From: Gallionella sp. | GTDB taxonomy: Bacteria; Pseudomonadota; Gammaproteobacteria; Burkholderiales; Gallionellaceae | Reading direction: 5' to 3' | Assembly (NCBI GenBank): GCA_025362155.1 | Contig: JANYHX010000134.1 | Coordinates: 1-14,949, forward strand | Length of the DNA stretch: 14,949 nt | Part shown: positions 9,057 through 14,949 of the stretch, piece after piece | How the letters are laid out: each line of letters starts with the position of its first letter | Numbering within the stretch: the stretch's first letter is position 1 | Program-made: the position numbers and the translations under genes | The notes under the pieces: model-generated | Told to the model about the DNA's origin: nothing | Database searches by the model: none | The model's input: only the letters and a program-made list of their open reading frames with translations

Positions 9057-9956
9057 ATGATTCAGGGCAGTATAGTGGCGATTGTCACACCCATGCATGA
9101 GGATGGCAGCCTTGATCTGGCGGCATTTCGGGCATTGATTGATTTTCACATCGAGCAGGGTACGGATGGCATTGTGGTAGTTGGTACCACCGGTGAATCG
9201 CCTACTGTTAATGTGGAAGAGCATGAGTTGCTGATTGCCGAGGCAGTGAAGCACGCCGCCAGGCGTATCCCCATCCTCGCCGGAACCGGCGCGAATTCCA
9301 CCACCGAAGCGATTGAGTTGGCCAGCTTTTCAAAAAACGCTGGCGCGGATGCTTCGCTGACAGTCGTCCCCTACTACAACAAGCCGACGCAAGAGGGCTT
9401 GTATCAGCACTTCAAAGCCATCGCCGAAGCGGTGGATATGCCGCACATTTTATATAACGTACCGGGACGCACTGTTGCCGATATGAGCAACGACACTGCG
9501 CTGCGGCTGGCGCAGATTCCCAACATTGTTGGCATCAAGGATGCCACCGGAGACATTCAGCGCGGTAGTGATTTGTTGCAGCGTGCGGCTTTGTTGAAGC
9601 GCACTCATGGAGATTTTGCAATTTACAGCGGAGATGATGCCAGCTCTTTGGCGTTAATGTTGCTGGGCGCGCACGGTTCGATTTCGGTAACGGCAAACGT
9701 CGCCCCCAGGCTGATGCATGAAATGTGTCACGCGGCACTGAACGGCGAAATATTGAAGGCACGTGAAATAAATTTCCGGCTGCTCGGCTTACATTGCGAC
9801 CTGTTCGTTGAAGCCAATCCCATCCCGGTGAAATGGGCGGTGGCACGTATGGGGAAAATGAAAAATGCCTTGCGCCTGCCGCTCACTCCTTTGTCACAAT
9901 CTGCACATGGGATTGTCGAGGCAGCGATGTATCAGGCCGGGGTGCTCACGCATTAG
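9057..9956 (+). CDS. dapA: 4-hydroxy-tetrahydrodipicolinate synthase
   Basis: DapA condenses pyruvate with aspartate semialdehyde, the first committed step to diaminopimelate and lysine, in the cytoplasm. The 299-aa length is normal. Visible: GTTGESPT (43-50, including the active-site threonines), [14 protein letters not shown] (106-119), the YNVPGRT motif with Tyr133, and Schiff-base Lys161 in GIKDATG. The C-terminus has the usual NPIPVKWA. The ATG follows an A-rich run without a clear ribosome-binding site. bamC starts 40 nt downstream; the dapA-bamC pairing is conserved in gamma- and betaproteobacteria (in E. coli, nlpB was called dapX for this reason). Confidence 0.98.
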   Translation: MIQGSIVAIVTPMHEDGSLDLAAFRALIDFHIEQGTDGIVVVGTTGESPTVNVEEHELLIAEAVKHAARRIPILAGTGANSTTEAIELASFSKNAGADASLTVVPYYNKPTQEGLYQHFKAIAEAVDMPHILYNVPGRTVADMSNDTALRLAQIPNIVGIKDATGDIQRGSDLLQRAALLKRTHGDFAIYSGDDASSLALMLLGAHGSISVTANVAPRLMHEMCHAALNGEILKAREINFRLLGLHCDLFVEANPIPVKWAVARMGKMKNALRLPLTPLSQSAHGIVEAAMYQAGVLTH

Positions 9957-9996
9957 TAGTGTAGTCGGCCATTAGAAATATTGTCGGAGAGAAACA

Positions 9997-11193
9997 ATGA
10001 AAGTTTTACGAATCGGATTTTATTGCGCAGTGCTGGCAACTTTATTAAGTTGCACCACGTTAGCAGCGGATGGCAAGCGCATTGATTACGGCGCTGCTGC
10101 GCTGCAAGTGCCCTCACTGGAAATACCGCCCGATCTCACCATGCCGAGCGGCGATGAATATTACAAAATACCCCAAAGTCCGGCTGGGAGCCAGGAAGCT
10201 GCTGCACTGAATGCCTCAGCTAGTTCAGTGCAGGCTCCGGGTAACACCGAAGGGACAGCGACTTACTCTGATTACAGCAAAGGCGGCGTACAAAACCACG
10301 CTGCCAGTACATTATTGCCGACCGTGCCGGGCGTACATATGGAACGCAATAATGTGCAACGCTGGCTGGTAATTAACGACAAGGCAGAAAATGTTTGGCC
10401 TGAGATCAAATCATTTTGGCAGGAAATCGGGTTGCCTCTCAGTAACGAAGATCAGACAACCGGAGTAATGGAAACCCGCTGGGCAGAAAATCGCGCCGTA
10501 ATAGCTCAGGGAGGCTCTTCTAATGGATTTAACCAGGAGTTCAGCACGGCCCATTCAGCGGGTGAGCGGGATCAATATCGCACCCGCCTGGAACGCGGCA
10601 AGGATGGCACGACGACCGAGGTGTATATCACCCATCGCGGCATCAAGGAGGAGTTCTCCGCAGCCAAGGGCACTTCCCAGTGGGTGGCGCGCAACAATGA
10701 CCCCGAGCTGGAAGCAATCATATTGCAACGTCTGATGATGCGATTCGGAGTAAGTAAAGTTAATTCGTCCAATGCGGTCGCTGCAACCAACCCAATAGCC
10801 ACCAACACCACACCCCTCAATGCTTCCGAACCCTTGGGGTTGGCCAGTTTAAGAGAAATTTCTGCTGGCGGCACAGTAATTATTGTAAACGATGCCTTTG
10901 ACCGATCATGGCGAAAGGTAGGATTGGCTATTGAAAGCGCGGGACTGTCGGTGGAAGATAAAGACCGGGAAAAAGGCATCTACTTTTTGCGGCCGGTTAA
11001 ACTCGATAGAGGTTGGCTGGATAAGCTGAAATTCTGGAAGAACGACGTAGATACCTCGCGGCACTATCGGGTCCAGGTCAAAGATGGCGGAACCTCGTGC
11101 GTAGTGTCCATCGTCGATCAGGATGGCGCCAGTAACAAGGTCAGCAAACAGATGCTTGAAGCGATCTACAAGCATATCAACCAGCAGCAGTAG
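9997..11193 (+). CDS. bamC: Outer membrane assembly lipoprotein BamC
   Basis: BamC is an accessory lipoprotein of the BAM complex that inserts beta-barrel proteins in the outer membrane. The 398-aa product has a signal peptide (1-18) and lipobox LLSC with Cys19. The conserved unstructured N-terminus contains LQVPSLEIPPDLTMP (36-50), the segment that in E. coli contacts BamD. Two globular domains follow (~118-250 and ~282-396), joined by an Ala/Asn/Thr-rich linker (~252-280). GGAGAG lies 6 nt before the ATG. It follows dapA and precedes a metallo-hydrolase gene, probably one transcript. The length slightly exceeds E. coli BamC (about 344), through the linkers. Confidence 0.92.
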   Translation: MKVLRIGFYCAVLATLLSCTTLAADGKRIDYGAAALQVPSLEIPPDLTMPSGDEYYKIPQSPAGSQEAAALNASASSVQAPGNTEGTATYSDYSKGGVQNHAASTLLPTVPGVHMERNNVQRWLVINDKAENVWPEIKSFWQEIGLPLSNEDQTTGVMETRWAENRAVIAQGGSSNGFNQEFSTAHSAGERDQYRTRLERGKDGTTTEVYITHRGIKEEFSAAKGTSQWVARNNDPELEAIILQRLMMRFGVSKVNSSNAVAATNPIATNTTPLNASEPLGLASLREISAGGTVIIVNDAFDRSWRKVGLAIESAGLSVEDKDREKGIYFLRPVKLDRGWLDKLKFWKNDVDTSRHYRVQVKDGGTSCVVSIVDQDGASNKVSKQMLEAIYKHINQQQ

Positions 11194-11210
11194 GCATAGC
11201 TCAATTGTCC

Positions 11211-11978
11211 ATGCGTTTTTCGTCTTTGGGCAGCGGCAGCGAAGGCAACGCGCTGCTGGTGGCGGTGGGCCGGACGCACGTACTCATGGATTGTGGTTTC
11301 GGGCTGCAGGATACCGTTGCGCGCTTGACACGGCTGGGTGTATCTCCGCAGCAATTAAGCGGCATTGTTGTCACCCATGAACACAGCGATCACATCAGCG
11401 GTGTGGCGCGGCTGGCGCGCAAATACAATCTGCCGGTTTGGCTGACGCATGGCACATTACGCAGCCACGCAAAGGCTTTTGTCGGCACAACCCATATCCA
11501 TGAAATTGATCCTCAACTCGCGTTCGTCATTGGCGACATTGAGATTACCCCCTATTCCGTGCCGCACGATGCGGCCGAGCCGGTACAATTTGTGTTCAGC
11601 GATGGCGCACGACGGTTAGGCGTCTTGACGGATGCCGGCTGCAGTACCGCGCATATCGAGCAGACGCTGAGCGGTTGCCATGCACTGGTACTGGAATGTA
11701 ATCATGATATTGAAATGCTGATGAACGGCGATTACCCATACAGCCTGAAGCAGCGTGTCGGCGGTCGCTTCGGGCATCTGAATAATCAGGAATCTGCGGG
11801 CATTTTAGCCAAGCTGGATATAAGCCGATTGCAACACTTGATTGCCGCGCATCTGAGCCGCAGGAACAACACCCCGGCACTTGCCGTGCGTGCGTTGAGT
11901 GTCGCTGCCAAATGCGCAGAAAGTTGGATAGGCGTAGCGACGCAGGAAAACGGGTTTGCCTGGCGCGAAATTACCTGA
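11211..11978 (+). CDS. Metallo-beta-lactamase-fold hydrolase (YycJ/WalJ-like)
   Basis: The 255-aa protein begins MRFSSLGSGSEGNALLV, the typical start of this family. Metal-binding residues fit the fold: THEHSDH (55-61), His119 in SVPHD, Asp141 in LTDAGCST, His165 in LECNHD and His214 in AAHLS. YycJ/WalJ-type proteins are predicted or shown to be nucleases (5'-3' DNA exonuclease reported for relatives), so a nuclease role is plausible but not read from sequence. I chose the ATG at 11211 because family members begin there; a TTG at 11205 would add two residues. No strong Shine-Dalgarno is seen. It is the last gene before a clear terminator. Confidence 0.88.
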   Translation: MRFSSLGSGSEGNALLVAVGRTHVLMDCGFGLQDTVARLTRLGVSPQQLSGIVVTHEHSDHISGVARLARKYNLPVWLTHGTLRSHAKAFVGTTHIHEIDPQLAFVIGDIEITPYSVPHDAAEPVQFVFSDGARRLGVLTDAGCSTAHIEQTLSGCHALVLECNHDIEMLMNGDYPYSLKQRVGGRFGHLNNQESAGILAKLDISRLQHLIAAHLSRRNNTPALAVRALSVAAKCAESWIGVATQENGFAWREIT

Positions 11979-12004
11979 CTTCCAGCGCGGGACGATGGCA
12001 ATAA

Positions 12005-12030
12005 AAAAAGCCGACCTAAGTCGGCTTTTT
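12005..12030. terminator. Bidirectional rho-independent terminator
   Basis: AAAAAGCCGAC (12005-12015), loop CTAA and GTCGGCTTTTT (12020-12030) form a perfect 11-bp hairpin with a T run on each strand. It serves the metallo-hydrolase gene ending at 11978 and the convergent small lipoprotein gene ending at 12051. Confidence 0.92.
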
Positions 12031-12050
12031 CATGGCTACAACCCTACTGC

Positions 12051-12224
12051 TTACTTTTTCATTGCGTCCGCAGGAGCCGGAGCCGCCGCAGGAGCAGAGG
12101 CAGCCTCTGGTGCAATAACGGGAGCAGGAGTTGGGACAACAACTACAGCAGGAGCTTCAGTCTTTTGGCCGCAGGCAGTTAAAGCAAGCGTCAGCAGTGC
12201 AGCAATAAGAGCAATACGTTTCAT
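12051..12224 (-). CDS. Small Ala/Pro/Val-rich lipoprotein
   Basis: This 57-aa frame starts MKRIALIAALLTLALTACGQ, a signal peptide with lipobox LTAC and lipidated Cys18. The mature part is only about 40 residues, rich in Ala, Pro and Val (PAVVVVPTPAPVIAPEAA, then Ala/Pro repeats) and ends DAMKK. AAGGA lies about 8 nt before the ATG, and the gene is followed by the terminator at 12005-12030. No aspartate or lysine pattern of known small lipoproteins such as Lpp is seen. An envelope spacer or anchoring role is possible, but the function is unknown. Codon use and signals are good for a real gene despite its size. Confidence 0.8.
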   Translation of the reverse strand: MKRIALIAALLTLALTACGQKTEAPAVVVVPTPAPVIAPEAASAPAAAPAPADAMKK

Positions 12225-12324
12225 TTCATGTTCCTTGAGAGTTTGAAGTGGAAATACAAAAGTTCCCTGATTTTAAATGCAACCAAAATCCAAAACGGCG
12301 ACGCAGCAAAATCAAAGGCGGCGC

Positions 12325-12330
12325 ATTCTA
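12325..12330 (-). promoter_or_regulatory. Candidate -10 element for the small lipoprotein gene
   Basis: On the minus strand TAGAAT is followed by GCGCC, like the TAGAATGCC upstream of dapA. The -35 region is weak. It would give a leader of roughly 95 nt before the lipoprotein ATG. Confidence 0.35.
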
Positions 12331-12371
12331 TCAGTTAAACAAAGTAAATTCAGAGATATTCGATTTTCTGG

Positions 12372-12860
12372 CTATAGCCCCAGCCTGGTAGTGGTTACTA
12401 CCTGATGGGAAGCGGTCCACATCTCCAGAAAGCGTGATTTCAAGACCCGTGCCTTTTCCGGATCATGTTGCGCCAAAATACCGCGCGGATCGTCAAAGTG
12501 AAAACGGCGCACATAATTTGTTTCGTCCGCGACAGAAAATGGCTCGGTGATGTGCTGCAAATTTTTGGGTGTTTGATAAATAAACATGCTGGTACCAAAT
12601 TGACGCAACAGCATCAGCATGCGCGGACAGAGCGTGGATAAATAATGTGTGTCATGCGCCAATACGAACAGCCGATGGGCGTGATTGGCGAGTAAAAAAT
12701 TGCGCAGCGTCACATAGCGCGCTTCGCTGTTATATCCCACCCCGTCAAAATCTTTTTCAAACAGGTAAAGATTGCGCTGAGCCAGTTTGCACAACGTATC
12801 CAGTGCGGCGATGTAATCCACAATCCCGTCCAGCTTGGTATGTTGCAACTCCTCAGTCAT
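12372..12860 (-). CDS. Uncharacterised 162-aa protein, downstream of the ribosomal oxygenase gene
   Basis: I do not firmly recognise this protein. It begins MTEELQHTKLDGIVDYIAAL and has a helical first third, LFEKDFDGVGYNSEARYVTLRNFL in two parts, then a His-rich core (NHAHRLFVLAHDTHYL, ~59-74) and a C-terminal RRFHFDDPRGIL region (~118-129). No signal peptide or membrane helix is visible. It resembles the conserved domain that in some proteobacteria follows an acetyltransferase domain (DUF7931-like); that is from memory and uncertain. GAGGAGA 5 nt before the ATG is a strong ribosome-binding site. It lies 33 nt after the oxygenase stop, so the two are probably co-expressed. Confidence 0.85.
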   Translation of the reverse strand: MTEELQHTKLDGIVDYIAALDTLCKLAQRNLYLFEKDFDGVGYNSEARYVTLRNFLLANHAHRLFVLAHDTHYLSTLCPRMLMLLRQFGTSMFIYQTPKNLQHITEPFSVADETNYVRRFHFDDPRGILAQHDPEKARVLKSRFLEMWTASHQVVTTTRLGL

Positions 12861-12893
12861 GATGTCTCCTCTGTCATGATGAATCTGCGCAGT

Positions 12894-14036
12894 TCAGAGC
12901 GCAGAAATATAACCGTCCAGATACCATTGGTAAAGCAGTTCCAGTAATTCAACTGCCCCGCCCTTCAAGGGTGGCAATTCGCGTTTATCGGCCAAAGTAC
13001 GCAACAAGCGATAGTCACTCTCATTAACCGAGTGTGCTTCGCCGTTTATAAATATCCAATGGGCATGGCATAGCATCTGACTCTTCAGGTCTAGCTTTAG
13101 CCCTTTATTTTTTATTGCCTGCTCGAATTTTGCCAGGCTCCACGGTCGTGCAGGAACATCGAAAAAAATGTGCGGCTTGGGTTCACTCAAAAAACAACCG
13201 AGAAAATTCGCGATGTCCTCTTTATCCCAACGTATTTGCTTGATGACCTGTCCCACCTGACGCAGCATGGCCAAGCTAATTTCCGAAGGATATTGTTGCG
13301 TCTTCAAATCCGGGTCGGTGTAACTGCCCTCCACTACTATCCTGTCCTGCAAATACACCAGAAATTGTTCGGCCAATTCCTGATGGGCGGGCGTACGAAA
13401 CCCTATGGAATAAGTCATGCAGTCGTCCTCGGCGATGCCGTTGTGCGCATAGTGCGGCGGCAGATACAGCATATCACCGGCTTCCAACACCCATTCCTGC
13501 TCGACCCTGAAATCACTGAGAATGCGCAACGGTGCGCCTGCTATCAGACTGCGGTCCCCCTGTGCGGAAATCTGCCAGCGGCGGTGCCCCGAACCTTGTA
13601 GCAAAAATACATCATAAGAATCAAAGTGCGGTCCCACCCCTCCTCCTTGGGGCGCATAGCTCACCATTAAGTCATCCAACCGCGCATGGGGAATAAAGGC
13701 AAAATGTTTGAGCAACCCGGCTGCTTCGAGAAGATAATGATTTACGCCTTGCACCAGTACGGTCCATTTGGTGTTGGCCTCGCTCTTCTTACCCAAGCGC
13801 TCAAAATCTGCCGGTTCGAAAGGCGCTTGCCGCAATTTAAATTTGCCGCGCTGCCGAGTCACCAACCGCGCCTGTATGTCTTCTGTACAGGCCAACGCTA
13901 TTAATTGCTGCGGATTAATCAAGCCCTGGAATTGGGGAAAAGCCTGACGAATCAACAAAGGTTTTTTCTGCCAGTAATCGCTCAGGAATTCCTTAATGGT
14001 CAGGCCGCCGAGCCAGAGAGGTTTGCTTTTCATCAT
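12894..14036 (-). CDS. roxA: Cupin-fold ribosomal oxygenase (RoxA/YcfD-like, 50S L16 arginine hydroxylase)
   Basis: RoxA/YcfD is a JmjC-type Fe(II)/2-oxoglutarate oxygenase that hydroxylates an arginine of ribosomal protein L16 (uL16). The 380-aa product shows FLSDYWQKKPLLIRQAFP (17-34), the iron triad His137-x-Asp139 in GGGVGPHFDSYDVF and His198 in YLPPHYAHNG, and a C-terminal dimerisation/winged-helix region. Length agrees with E. coli YcfD (373). Two adjacent ATG codons exist (14034-14036 and 14031-14033); the choice changes one residue. It is divergent from the peroxiredoxin gene. Confidence 0.93.
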   Translation of the reverse strand: MMKSKPLWLGGLTIKEFLSDYWQKKPLLIRQAFPQFQGLINPQQLIALACTEDIQARLVTRQRGKFKLRQAPFEPADFERLGKKSEANTKWTVLVQGVNHYLLEAAGLLKHFAFIPHARLDDLMVSYAPQGGGVGPHFDSYDVFLLQGSGHRRWQISAQGDRSLIAGAPLRILSDFRVEQEWVLEAGDMLYLPPHYAHNGIAEDDCMTYSIGFRTPAHQELAEQFLVYLQDRIVVEGSYTDPDLKTQQYPSEISLAMLRQVGQVIKQIRWDKEDIANFLGCFLSEPKPHIFFDVPARPWSLAKFEQAIKNKGLKLDLKSQMLCHAHWIFINGEAHSVNESDYRLLRTLADKRELPPLKGGAVELLELLYQWYLDGYISAL

Positions 14037-14112
14037 GCAGATTATAGCGGCCCCTGTCTAGCCCGGGGGGACACGTAAAATTTTTTATGGCATGATCAAA
14101 AATGTGTTTAAA

Positions 14113-14148
14113 ATGCATCTCAGGGGTAACATGCATCTCAGGGAGAAA
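14113..14148 (+). repeat. 18-bp tandem duplication carrying the bcp ribosome-binding site
   Basis: ATGCATCTCAGGG occurs at 14113-14125 and again at 14131-14143, a period of 18 bp. The second copy runs into GGGAG, 8 nt before the bcp ATG, and so forms the Shine-Dalgarno; the first copy offers CAGGGG further upstream. Confidence 0.75.
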
Positions 14149-14153
14149 TATTA

Positions 14154-14633
14154 ATGCAATTTGTACAACTTACTGCCGGGATAGAAGCACCGCCTTTCGA
14201 ATTACCGGATTCCGACATGCAGGATTTCAGTCTCGCATCCCAGCGCGGCAAAAAAAATATCGTGCTGTATTTCTACCCTAAGGATGACACGCCGGGCTGC
14301 ACCATGGAAGCCAATGAATTTAGCGCATTGGAAGACGAGTTCAATAAACTGGATACCATTGTGGTCGGCATCAGCCGCGATGATTGTTTAAACCATGCAT
14401 CCTTTCGCGATAAATATGGCTTGTCCGTATTGCTGCTCTCCGATCCCGATGCGAATGTCTGTAAACGTTATGGTGTGATGTATGAAAAAGAAGTTGAGGG
14501 ACATAAAAAATGGTGCATCAAGCGCTCCACTTTCATCATCAATCAAGACGGCAAGTTGCGTCACGTGATGTACGGCGTGCATGCACACGGGCATGCTCAG
14601 GAAGTTTTTAATTTGGTAAAGGATATGGAATGA
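14154..14633 (+). CDS. bcp: Bcp/PrxQ-type thioredoxin-dependent peroxiredoxin
   Basis: This 159-aa enzyme reduces hydrogen peroxide and organic hydroperoxides. Visible: APPFELPDSDMQDFSL (12-27), LYFYPKDDTPGCTMEA (38-53) with peroxidatic Cys49, GISRDD (72-77) and LLSDPDANVCKRYGV. Many Bcp proteins resolve Cys49 with a Cys five residues later; here that position is Asn54, so resolution must use another residue (Cys78, Cys103 or Cys121) or an external thiol. The ATG follows GGGAG at 8 nt. The stop overlaps the next gene's start (ATGA), indicating tight coupling. The family is clear. Confidence 0.95.
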   Translation: MQFVQLTAGIEAPPFELPDSDMQDFSLASQRGKKNIVLYFYPKDDTPGCTMEANEFSALEDEFNKLDTIVVGISRDDCLNHASFRDKYGLSVLLLSDPDANVCKRYGVMYEKEVEGHKKWCIKRSTFIINQDGKLRHVMYGVHAHGHAQEVFNLVKDME

Positions 14634-14949
14634 AAATCGCCAAAGACACAGTGGTTTCACTGAACTATGAATTGTTTGACTCGAGCGGCGAATTGCTGGA
14701 AAAAGTCGAAGAGCAGATCAGTTATTTGCATGGCGGCTACGATGGCATTTTTCCGTTGGTCGAAGAAGCCTTGCACGGCAAAAGTGTCGGCGAAAAAATC
14801 AGCGTTACCATGCAGCCCGATGACGCTTTCGGCGAATATGACCACAGTCTGGTCGAAGTCGAACCGCGCAGCTCATTCCCTAAAGAAGTCGCCGTTGGCA
14901 TGCAATTCGAAGGCGCGCCCGAAGCTTCTGACGATGAAGATTTTTTGCT
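14630..14949 (+). CDS. SlyD-type FKBP peptidyl-prolyl isomerase (3' end outside window)
   Basis: The ATG overlaps the bcp stop by 4 nt. The visible 106 codons begin MKIAKDTVVSLNYELFDSSG and continue with LHGGYDGIFPLVEEALHGKSVGE and QPDDAFGEYD, the SlyD/FkpB pattern, followed by the insert-in-flap chaperone domain with VGMQF. SlyD proteins catalyse prolyl isomerisation, act as chaperones and can bind nickel through a His-rich tail; that tail is out of the window, so a metal role cannot be judged. No signal peptide is visible, so it is cytoplasmic. Confidence 0.93.
   Translation, partial: MKIAKDTVVSLNYELFDSSGELLEKVEEQISYLHGGYDGIFPLVEEALHGKSVGEKISVTMQPDDAFGEYDHSLVEVEPRSSFPKEVAVGMQFEGAPEASDDEDFL

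Overview
The window looks like ordinary chromosomal core DNA from a betaproteobacterium. The gene order exbB-exbD-lpxK-ycaR-kdsB-adk, divergent from xseA, and the pair dapA-bamC fit that class, as do the moderate GC content and the TAGAATGC-type -10 elements. A Nitrosomonadales/Gallionellaceae-like organism is my best guess; it is an inference from gene content, not a search result. I saw no tRNA, rRNA, CRISPR array, transposase or prophage gene.

Layout. (1) 1-1913, minus: a 3'-truncated membrane pyrophosphatase (hppA) carrying the K+-independent signature. (2) 2073-7230, minus: eight tightly packed genes, in transcription order exbB, exbD, lpxK, a ycaR-like Trm112 gene, kdsB, adk, a GlcG/HbpS-family gene and a gamma-carbonic-anhydrase-like gene. 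They cover energised envelope transport, lipid A 4'-kinase, CMP-KDO synthesis and nucleotide balance. (3) 7231-7576: a divergent intergenic region of 346 bp with DnaA-box-like sequences and an AT-rich tract. (4) 7577-11978, plus: xseA, then dapA, bamC and a YycJ-like metallo-hydrolase, closed by a bidirectional terminator at 12005-12030. (5) 12051-14036, minus: a very small Ala/Pro-rich lipoprotein, an uncharacterised 162-aa protein and a RoxA/YcfD-type ribosomal oxygenase. (6) 14154-end, plus: a Bcp/PrxQ peroxiredoxin overlapping by 4 nt a truncated SlyD-type peptidyl-prolyl isomerase.

The most unusual content is repeat DNA inside and between the lipopolysaccharide genes. kdsB carries an in-frame insert of about 94 codons made of C/T-rich palindromes and two tandem ~70-bp units. 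lpxK carries an in-frame insert of about 25 codons. Both inserts are read in the same frame of a shared palindromic element and encode the peptide PNP(P/L)PEGEGA. Between ycaR and kdsB sits a 185-bp MITE-like element with 14-bp terminal inverted repeats; its end seems to supply the kdsB ribosome-binding site. Fragments resembling this element lie upstream of hppA. I found no convincing new defence or metabolic system; the repeat insertions are the main novelty.
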